A program made the translations under genes and the position numbers. The notes beneath the pieces were generated by a model. It had not been told where the DNA came from. It did no database searches and was given only the letters and a program-made list of their open reading frames with translations. From the NCBI GenBank assembly GCA_015680685.1, contig MNCI01005178.1:280737-306503 (forward strand): DNA of 25,767 nt, given 5' to 3'. Of this stretch, positions 18,641 to 25,767 are shown in pieces. The DNA is from Gnetum montanum. Taxonomy: Eukaryota > Streptophyta > Gnetopsida > Gnetales > Gnetaceae. Position 1 is the stretch's first letter. Each line of letters starts with the position of its first letter.

Positions 18641-18641
18641 N
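18641..18641. other. Single N, probable collapsed assembly gap
   Basis: The N replaces about 150 bp of LTR sequence that the left LTR retains. Confidence 0.75.
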
Positions 18642-19208
18642 TAATAAAGATGAGCTTTTCAAGCATTCCTTGCAGTAATTGGACTTAGTCATTTAATGCA
18701 TTTAATAGTTTAATATTTCTATGCTTTAATAGTTCCTTAACGTTTCTATTGTTATTATTTTAATCGCTATTGCTCTTTTATAGTTCATAGAAACCATAAG
18801 TACGACCATCTCAAATGTAAACCCAACACTTGGCAACCCAGCGACGCTTAACGTTTGGTAACCTAGTAGTGGTTAGGGGATGCTCAAGATGTGCACGAAA
18901 GATGGGATCGGATACTTATGCTAGCAAGAGTTAAGATATAGATTAGGATAATTATAGATTTCGTAATATTCCATTCCTTACTTTCCATTCCAAGAATTAG
19001 ATGCTAGAAGATAAAGTGAAAAAGCCATAAAAATCATTTGTCTCAATCTCACTTAACCATCGCAATCAGAACACCACAACTAACACAAGATTTTGCTAGT
19101 TAAGGTCTGGTGTATGCAAAGCGCTTACAGTCTATGGAATTCGACCAAGTCATGTGTGAACACCCGTGATTCACATGGTTGGACATAGGGGTACCTAGCC
19201 GCTCATCA

Positions 19209-19213
19209 AGTGG
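19209..19213. repeat. Target-site duplication of element B, right copy (AGTGG)
   Basis: It pairs with AGAGG at 4481-4485, with one mismatch. Confidence 0.6.
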
Positions 19214-19721
19214 ATTAATAGTTATGGAAAAATTAGGTTGTGTTTTCTTGTTGGGATTATGTGTTACCTAAGGGGAAGAACAGATCTTGATTGTATTGGT
19301 TGTTCTTGGTCTTGGTTATTATTAACTTTTGTTTGTTTATAAAGGCTAATAATGCTCCTAGAAGGTTGAACTCGTGCAAGTTGTCTTGGTTGCTTTGTTC
19401 ATTTCATTTAACATGAACACTCTTCATTGGAACATTCATGGGCTATCATTCCTAAGAATTCAGAAAATAACTTAATAACTTCTACTATTACATCTTTAAT
19501 TGCAACTTTTAAAATAGTTTTGTCTAGTTGTATGATAAGAGGAGCTGATAACTAGGATTTTTCCTTATTTTTATTTTTATTTTTTTATGCAGAAACAATA
19601 AGTAAAAGAAACCATTTCTTAAATTACAAAATAAAAGAAAAATAAAATGCATAAATAAATAAATAAGAAATTAAAAAAATTAAGCTTATAGGACCCTTGA
19701 TGATGACTAACTCTGTCAGCC
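19209..19721 (-). mobile_element. Element A leader (5' UTR), displaced by element B
   Basis: On the minus strand this runs from the PBS towards the gag ATG and continues at 4485 on the other side of element B. It is AT-rich, with an A/T-rich patch at about 19560-19680, and has no supported ORF. Counting both parts, the leader is about 560 bases. Confidence 0.7.
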
Positions 19722-19739
19722 TCCCCGACAATGGTGCCA
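19722..19739 (-). other. Primer binding site of element A
   Basis: On the minus strand it reads TGGCACCATTGTCGGGGA, 15 of 18 matches to the tRNA-Asp-type site of element E, with only transitions. It lies three bases from the LTR end (GGCTCATCA on the minus strand). Confidence 0.85.
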
Positions 19740-19742
19740 AAT

Positions 19743-20368
19743 TGATGAGCCATGCAAAATTCAATGTTAGATACCTTTAAAATTATCTTTCTTTCATAAA
19801 TTGTTACCTTGTCTATGACTAATTTGTGAGTCGTATCTATGGAGGGATGGTTTAAAGTCAAAAGATCATCAAGATAATAAATAATTAGAATTAAATCCAA
19901 TTAAATTCCACACTTATAACTGTTACTTATAAGTAAAATCATAAAATTTCACCCTAACTTCTAACATTAAGTTTAAGAATGAAAATTAATAATTAAATCA
20001 AATTGAAATTACAAATAATAATTCAAGATTGCAAGGGAGACTTTACTTGAATTACAATTTTGCCTTGCTGTCTTCATAATGCAACAATTTTAATCATCTA
20101 ATGATGAATTCCAAGAATTTCCACAAGGCTCAACAGATCTTCAACAATAATCACAAGAACAATTAATTCCAATTTGATGTGGAATTTGTTGGTATTAACT
20201 CCTCTCTTGTTCTCAAAAATGAATTTTCTTAATGCCCCCCTCAACTACAATGTGGAGTGCATTATTTATACTCTACAATTGTTTAGAAATAGGTATTTTA
20301 ATTATGGATTGATATATTATCAATCCATATAAATTGGTGTGTTTGCCAAGTTTGGCATCCTAGTATCA
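19743..20368 (-). repeat. Element A 5' LTR (right boundary uncertain)
   Basis: On the minus strand it ends GCATGGCTCATCA next to the PBS, and a TATA box lies at 20263-20270. The start is less sure: TGATACTAGG on the minus strand (ending at 20368) would give matched TGAT/ATCA termini and 626 bp. Similarity to the spacer of B begins only beyond about 20400-20470, which limits the boundary to roughly 20290-20470. An AT-rich inverted repeat (ATGGATTGATA...TATCAATCCAT) lies at about 20304-20328. No CpG palindromes are visible, unlike the other LTRs. Confidence 0.6.
20263..20270 (-). promoter_or_regulatory. TATA box of element A 5' LTR
   Basis: TATAAATA on the minus strand, placed about 100 bases inside the proposed LTR start. 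Confidence 0.5.
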
Positions 20369-21460
20369 TGGACTTCAACGGAAATGGCAAAGAGGCATCT
20401 TGGATTGGACCTAAGGTTAATGTTGCCACTAACTACCCTTGTCATTTCTACTATCAGAATAGTTAAACATGTTCCCTCTAACTAAGGCCCTTTCTCGCTT
20501 CCTACTTTTCCCTTTCTCGTCTCCTCGAAATGATGGTAACTCTTTGGTGGAGGCATTCCTATTACTTCAAGTGGATGGATTCGCCAAGTATATTAATGCG
20601 AAGTCACTAGATGTGGATTGTTTGAGACTAGATTTGAAATGAGATCTTCTAAGTCACATTAACCATAAATACATAAGGGGTTGTACACCACCTTGTTCTT
20701 GGGACTCCATTCCATTCTCTTCTTCCCATCATTCTTTCTCCATTTTCTACCTCATTGTCGGTTGTATTAGTAGTCTATATTTTGGTTGATGCATTGTTTT
20801 CTTTTTGGTAAATTCTTATGGTTGAGACTTTAACTCTTGCTTCTGAATGACATTTCCAGAGCCTACGGACTCTTTGAATGTGAGTTTATCAGGGCATACA
20901 GGGCATGAGCCTACTTTGGGGAGGACCCACTGGCATTCCTACTTGGTGCATCAGTTAACTTCTTTCCCTTAAAAATTCTTGCAATCAACATTTGTTTTGT
21001 TCATTCCTACTTCTAAAATCCATTTTATCAGCGTTTCCGTTGTTTCTTTTTCTCCATCTTTCTTATTTTTTATCTTTTTTCATTCTATCGCTACCGGAGG
21101 ATCGCTCCTAGTCATGGGGGCCTTGGTCCAATTTTTTCAATTTACTCCTAATTCCTACACCTGGGGTAGTCACTAGTGTTATATCTCTAGAATCCATATT
21201 AGCCATATGACAACTCAGCCAATGGACCTTACACCAAGGGAAGGTATCAACTGTATTGTGATTTACTTATCTTTGCTCATATGTGACTATGTTGTGTGTG
21301 CAGATGGCAATCATATAGCAATGGACTGGACCTGGAGGAAACACTTAGGATGGATTGGTGCTGGAATAGTTGTGCAAGGAACAAGATTGATGGCATGGTT
21401 ATAGATGGAAAATGGAAGGCGTAATCCTGGCATCGGCAGCAACACGTCTTCTTCTTTTTT

Positions 21461-21480
21461 CTCTCTCTCTCTTCTCTCTC
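21461..21480. repeat. CT microsatellite
   Basis: CTCTCTCTCT followed by CTTCTCTCTC, a pyrimidine run in the 3' part of element D. Confidence 0.7.
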
Positions 21481-21671
21481 AGCTGCCAAATAACGTTGGA
21501 TGTTAATTGTGTGTAGTGTTCATTCTTGTAGTCATGAACACTAATATTGTCATGTATTGTAATGATTGATTTGTTCACACGTCATCCCATTCACCATTAG
21601 TTGTCATTCAAGTCAATAATCCTATACCTTCCCAATATTTTGTACAAAACTCGAGTACAAGTTTTCATTTA

Positions 21672-21683
21672 GTCATGGGGGTA
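21672..21683 (+). other. Polypurine tract of element D
   Basis: GTCATGGGGGTA directly precedes the TGATGAG start of the LTR at 21684. The equivalent before B's right LTR is ATCATGGAGGTA. Confidence 0.7.
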
Positions 21684-21692
21684 TGATGAGCT

Positions 21693-21749
21693 GTGATATC
21701 GCGTACACGATATTGCATCTGCCACGCGATATCACATACGCAATATCAC
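21693..21749. repeat. Two decayed copies of the 24-bp GCGATATC palindrome
   Basis: Copy 1 (21693-21716) and copy 2 (21726-21749) differ from the perfect version at 8-31 at three and five positions respectively, all C-to-T or G-to-A changes. Confidence 0.8.
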
Positions 21750-21765
21750 GTCTTGCCTCATCTTC

Positions 21766-21773
21766 TATAAATA
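21766..21773 (+). promoter_or_regulatory. TATA box of the D/E LTR
   Basis: TATAAATAAG lies directly downstream of the palindromes, the same arrangement as in element B. Confidence 0.7.
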
Positions 21774-22487
21774 AGAGATGGTGCCCTTAGTTCCATATAC
21801 TTAGACTTCGACCCTTAGCCAAACTCTTGAAATTTTACCATTCTAGAGATAGAATAATTTCTGTGTGCCCACAGTAGGAGTCATAGAGTGAACGGATCTT
21901 TATTCGAGCAATTTGTACCTAAGCACACATTTGTGTACAACAATAAAGACGAACTTTATGATAAACCTTGCAACATACAGATTAAGCTAATTAGTAATTA
22001 ATTATTATTGAATGTTTAATGCTTTTCTACTTAATTAATCTTTCTCTCAACCTTTGATCCTCTTAGTTAAGTACACTCAGTACGACCACTTCGAGCATGC
22101 GTGTAGCGCTTAGTAACCTAGTAACGATTAGCGTTTGGTAATCCCAACAGTGTTGCACTGGTTCAAGATGTATACAGCAAGTGGGAACAGATACTGGTGT
22201 TAGGAACAATTAGAAGTTAGTTAATGAATAGTTAATGTAAGTTAGTCACTTAGTTCTCTTATTAGCATAAGACATCAAAAAGATAAAAGTTATAAAAAAT
22301 CATATACCTCAAGCTTACTTAATCATACAATCATGACAATACAAGTAAGTTTGGGAAGACAACGATTGATTAACCCTGAGTGTTCCATTAAGGTGCGTAA
22401 GCACTTAGTCTTTGGAGTTCGATTGGATCGTGCATGAAATGCTCGTATTCGTATGGTTGAGTGTAGGGGCACCTCGCCACTCATCAT

Positions 22488-22505
22488 TGGCGCCGTTGCC
22501 GGGGA
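22488..22505 (+). other. Primer binding site of element E (intact)
   Basis: TGGCGCCGTTGCCGGGGA is the standard tRNA-Asp-type site of Athila-like plant elements, two bases after the LTR end. It is the reference for the decayed sites of A and B. Confidence 0.9.
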
Positions 22506-22631
22506 CTTAGTTGTTTGTGCGCTACATAGAACATAGGAACTCATTCATATCGTTGAAACACTAGAAGGAACCATTAGGGTTAAATCAAAGAAAGATAAGA
22601 TAACGGTAAATCGCACACTGAACATGACAAA
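22506..22631 (+). other. Element E leader (5' UTR)
   Basis: 126 bases between the PBS and the gag ATG, without visible structure. Confidence 0.6.
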
Positions 22632-25257
22632 ATGTCTTCTTCTTCACATAAGAGCATTTCACTGCCAAGGACTAACACAAGAGACAGTCGACGGAATAAT
22701 ACACGTAACCAAGATCTGTCAGTTCCTCAATAGTTTCGTGTGGTATATACTCATCACGATAAGTCTGTACCCGATTTCACCTTTATTCTCCACCAAGATG
22801 AACAACTGCGTTGGAGAGACTTGGAGGGTAACACAGTGTTTCCCCCAGACCGATCAGTCCCCAACATGCTCATTCGTGCTCTCACATGAATAGGCATGTC
22901 GCTTTTATACGCAAAATACGTTGCATGTGATCATAACACAAGGGACTATCATCCCACAGAAGCGCAACGTCAAAGGGACTTACAACAGGAGAGATATCAC
23001 ATATCCTTGAAGGGTAAATGGCCCCACAATGCTCTGCACGTTTTGAGTGAAATTGAGGATGGTGAACCTGCTTCAACAAGTTCCCCTCAAAAGGATGTTC
23101 CTCCTCCTAATGATGGTTAGGAGGTGGTGTATCAGAACCTCCACTCCACGATTCACAACCCTGGTTCTGATACCCACGAACACGAAGTGTTTAAAGAAGG
23201 AACACAAACACACGATAAGGACGAACATTCTGATCATGATCACGATCAAGGCCAAGACCACCGAAGAGAAGGTAGAAAACACTGTCATGGCGATGGTTCT
23301 CCTTCTTCTTCACCTTCATCGTCACCTTCACCCTCTCCTTCAATGTCCGGATGCAATCATAAGGAAACCAACTGTGAGGATAAAGGAAAACAAAGTGAAA
23401 AACATCGATGAGACAGTCGAGAACAGGGATGAGGGCACTCTAAGGAATCAAGGCATAGAAGAAGGGAGAGTAGGGAACCGCATAGACACCATAGATGCTA
23501 TGAACGAGATGACCACAAAGAACCCCTACTCGCAACTAGAAGCATGCTAGATATAATGGAGGCTATAAAAGTTCCAACAAGGCACCAAAAGGATAGTAGG
23601 ATCAAGAGGTTAGACATGAACAACATCCCACGATTTGAAGGGGGATACAATGCTGATCCTCAAAATCATTTACAAGCATTCCACGATGCATGTGCCTTGC
23701 AAAACATAGAAAACGAATGGCAAAAACTAAAATTGTTCCCAAGGATACTAGTGAAAGAAGCTGAAAGATGGTATCGGTCCTTAGAATCGGAATCCATTCA
23801 GAGGTGGAGTACAATGTTAGAACTGTTTAATGATAAGTACCAAATGTACTCCTGAGTGTCTAACCTACGAAAGAAAATCCAAGGATGGAAGCAAGAAACT
23901 CTTGAACCCTTGGATGTTGCCATGGACCGCTATTATGCCCTGTTACATCGTTGCCCTGGCTATTGTTATTTGTAGCGGGATCAACTACGCCATCTCATGG
24001 ATGGACTTAGGCATGAAACAAGAAGAACCCTTGGAACGTATGCCCAAGGAAGGTTATCAAAGCTTAGGTCTCATCAAATTCATAGATTGCTAGAGCAAGT
24101 AGCCAAAGAAGAAGGTGAGCTACGAAAGAGAGAAAGTGCGGAAGAATACAACCGAGATCCTTCCCTCTGGAAAAGGGGAGTGAGATTTTGTGAGGAGGAA
24201 GAAGAGTCACCACTCGAAGATATCGTAAATAGGAAAAATTTTCCACTCCAAAAGTTAATAACTAAAGTATTGGCAAAGGTAGACCAAATGTGGGACTCCC
24301 TGGATAGTAGGTTTGAAACTGTTATTAAAATTGTAAAGGAGTCTAGGGAGCGAGGTAGTGAGCATAACAAAAAGAAAAAGAGAGAAGTAGACATGCACAT
24401 AACAAAGGTAAGGGTAAAATGGCCATCACAGAAGAGGTTGTGGATTCAGACACGGACAATGACGGTGGATGTGAGATATGCCAATACGACCATCCTAAGG
24501 GATGTTGCCCAATGATCTCACATCTATAAGAGTATGGGGTGTATGCACTCAACCCACGACTAAATAAATGACAAACACCCCGACGGTTACCTTATCCCCA
24601 AGGTAAGCCAAGGTAGTTCCACCAACCTTCAACATATTATCCAAGTGGAACTCCATCACAACCCGTTGAGCGACATCAACAGTGGTAATACCCATAGTCA
24701 TGGTGGATGCCACCACCAAGGCAACAATACCCCTACTAGCAACCGGACCCATATGGCTACTACGTGCAACATGCAATCTCTCCTCGTGACTCTGTTAGTC
24801 ACGTTACATCACAACATCACTACCAAGCTCAGGAGTATTATAGAACTCCTTCTCCTAGGGGAGATAACCCACAAGCATACCATCTTTCAAATCCATCCGC
24901 AACTCTCACACCGATAGCCCCATTACCACCTACTTCAGCAATGCAAGGGGAACTCCCTACTCAACCGTAGCAACGCAATGCCACAAGGGCTATGAATCCT
25001 CAACCCGCAATTGGTTCTAACAACCTTATGAAGAAAAGACCTTTCTTCATAACCAACAGTCCAACCAAGCCCTCACAACCACAAGCAGTTGAACCTCTAA
25101 ACACCTCCCCATCAAATAAGGCTTTAGAGCTCCCTTCAAACCAAACACCGATCTCAACGTATACGGTTATGTTAACACATGTCGTTACTGACTGGATTAA
25201 GGTTGGCCACCTTCCCAAGAAATTATTTGATCCTAGAAGCCCTCTAATCTATCTCCA
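22632..25257 (+). pseudogene. Element E gag
   Basis: The ATG at 22632 (MSSSSHKS) agrees with B's gag start. Order: N-terminal domain (DFTFILHQDEQLRWRDLEG), a His/Asp/Arg/Ser-rich linker (GDGSPSSSPSSSPSPS at about 23290-23340, then RRRESREPHRHHR), and a capsid domain (DMNNIPRFEGGY, QRWSTMLELFNDKY). Then come the EEEEESPLED stretch, a CEICQYDHPKGCC knuckle near 24470, a Pro/Tyr/Gln-rich tail and MLTHVVTDWIKVGHLPKK. The frame is constant from 22632 to about 24390; one indel near 24390-24400 shifts it. Stops (22731, 22887, 23118, 23409, two in RS-like repeats, 23853, 23973 and others) fall mostly where B has Gln or Arg. There is no insertion C here, which shows that C is foreign in B. Confidence 0.85.
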
Positions 25258-25767
25258 AGTTGCTGGGAATGAACCATGTAAAGCTCTTTTGGACTCAAGT
25301 TCCGGAATCAACTTAATATCACAAGAGATGTATAGAGCCTAGAACCTACCTCCATTAAGGAAGAGCAATATTCGCCTAGAGCTGGCTGACCAGTCCATCA
25401 CCATTCACTTGGGACTGGTAGAGGACATCGTTACCACTATGTGTGGGTGGTCGTACCCAACTGATTTCCTAGTGATACAAGTAAATAACGATAAAGGGGA
25501 CTTCCCAATAATAATGGGAAGGGCATGGCTAAGTACTGTAGATGCACATCTAGGAATTCATGATCTTTCCCTGGAAATATCTAAGGAGAACACTTTTGGA
25601 AAGATCGAGAGGAAGAAGGTTCCATGCATCGCATACAATGATACAGGGTGCAATTGCGTGCAGAGATCGTGGGTTGGGCAAAGTTTAGCATTGCTTGCAT
25701 GCAACCGGTGTGCACAAGACCTTAACCTACAAAAGTGCCTTTATGCAGCAACCACATGACAAAGAGA
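25258..25767 (+). pseudogene. Element E aspartic protease (continues past the window)
   Basis: VAGNEPCKALLDSSSGINLIS continues from gag with no stop between them, which supports a gag-pol fusion frame. The active site reads DSSSG at 25292-25306, with Ser in place of the catalytic Gly. A TAG follows EMYRA where B has Asn and then Trp. FPIIMGRAWLST and VPCIAYNDTGCNCVQ match B closely. A TGA at 25757 comes just after CLYAATT, and B's frame continues beyond the same point, so this stop is also premature. RT and integrase would lie to the right of the window. Confidence 0.85.

Larger units (their letters stand above)
4486..19208 (+). mobile_element. Element B: complete but decayed Ty3 retrotransposon with an extra 3' ORF
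   Basis: Two direct LTRs (4486-5392 and 18458-19208) bound the element, both starting TGATGAAGTGC and ending GCTCATCA. In order it holds PBS, gag, protease, RT, RNase H, integrase, a 2.1-kb spacer, an extra ORF, and a purine-rich stretch before the 3' LTR. At 14.7 kb it is long, in part because insertion C sits in gag. In a stretch of about 350 aligned LTR bases I counted about 22 differences, most of them transitions, so the insertion is old. It lies in the leader of element A. Confidence 0.88.
18458..19208 (+). repeat. Element B right (3') LTR
   Basis: This 751-bp direct copy of the left LTR has the same ends. An N at 18641 replaces about 150 bases present in the left copy (about 4653-4798), most likely an assembly gap. 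About 30 bases of the left copy (GAGGTTGGGAAGACAATGAC and following) are missing near 19080. U3 has an extra CGTCGACGCATG word compared with the left LTR. Confidence 0.9.
20369..21683 (+). mobile_element. Element D: 3' internal end of a B-like element
   Basis: It matches element B's spacer in order (CCCTCTAACT, GGGGAGGACCCACT, TGCAG-ATGGCA) and its 3' end (ATACCTTCC, ACTCGAG, polypurine tract). From the ORF start at 21304 to the LTR is only about 380 bases, against 3.07 kb in B, so most of the extra ORF is missing. The frame after the ATG has an early TAG and I do not recognise its product. The left end is cut by element A's LTR. The right end joins the LTR at 21684. Confidence 0.7.
21304..21683 (+). 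pseudogene. Remnant of the extra ORF start and 3' UTR of element D
   Basis: GTGTGCAG-ATGGCA matches the junction in front of B's extra ORF. The ATG frame hits a TAG after four codons, and another frame (about 60 codons, with WTWRKHLGWIGAGIVVQGT) shows no similarity to B's protein that I can see. A CT-rich run follows at 21461-21480. The domain seen in B is absent, so D was probably deleted here or belongs to a subfamily without the ORF. Confidence 0.45.
21684..22486 (+). repeat. LTR shared by element D (as 3' LTR) and element E (as 5' LTR)
   Basis: This 803-bp LTR starts TGATGAGCTG and ends CACTCATCA. U3 begins with two decayed copies of a 24-bp palindrome (21693-21716, 21726-21749), then a TATA box at 21766-21773. 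The R-U5 part shares GTGCCCACAGTAGG, CTTTATTCGAGC, AATAAAGAC and GTACGACCA with B's LTR, so the two families are sisters that differ most in U3. A polypurine tract lies directly on the left and a PBS directly on the right. Confidence 0.88.

Noticed and set aside
19619-19900. A 93-codon minus-strand ORF.
   Set aside because: It runs across the PBS and LTR end of element A, so it cannot be a gene of that element; the composition is AT-rich and repetitive.
1-25767. Host genes, tRNA or rRNA genes.
   Set aside because: All supported coding regions belong to retroelements. I saw no cloverleaf tRNA or rRNA signature; the tRNA-like words are only primer binding sites.

Overview
This window is plant repeat DNA: a nest of Ty3-type (Metaviridae) LTR retrotransposons of the non-chromodomain Athila/Tat-like branch, with no host gene that I can support. 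The evidence for a seed plant with a large, repeat-rich genome is the tRNA-Asp-type primer binding site (TGGCGCCGTTGCCGGGGA and decayed versions), the long LTRs starting TGATGA, the single gag-protease-RT-RNase H-integrase frame, and an extra ORF between integrase and the 3' LTR that resembles the 'putative plant transposon protein' family. The species cannot be told from the sequence.

Layout, with my own labels. Element A lies on the minus strand: integrase, RNase H, RT, protease and gag run from 78 up to 4435, and its leader, PBS and 5' LTR reappear at 19209 to about 20368. A is cut twice. At its left end the start of another LTR (element L, 1-77) interrupts the integrase. About 50 bp upstream of its gag ATG, the complete plus-strand element B (4486-19208) is inserted, flanked by a near-matching 5-bp target duplication (AGAGG/AGTGG). 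B has LTRs at 4486-5392 and 18458-19208, gag-pol at 5557-13256, a 2.1-kb untranslated spacer, and a long extra ORF at 15387-18216. B's gag is itself split by an LTR-like insertion C (about 7216-8808), bordered or interrupted by single Ns that look like collapsed assembly gaps.

To the right of A lies the 3' end of element D (about 20369-21683), a relative of B. D ends in a polypurine tract that abuts an LTR (21684-22486). That same LTR is followed at once by a perfect PBS and the gag-protease of element E (22632 to the window end). D and E therefore share one LTR. The inferred order is: D/E chimera, then A into D, then B and L into A, and C into B.

All coding regions are dead. B's pol and extra ORF keep one reading frame over about 3.8 kb and 2.4 kb while carrying roughly 23 and 19 in-frame stops. 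Where E or family motifs give a comparison, most stops sit where Gln, Arg or Trp is expected, as C-to-T or G-to-A decay of methylated DNA would produce. The most unusual structure is a set of CpG-rich palindromic 'words' of about 24 bp at the U3 starts of several LTRs, shuffled between elements whose R-U5 parts are otherwise related, with a further copy inside B's spacer.
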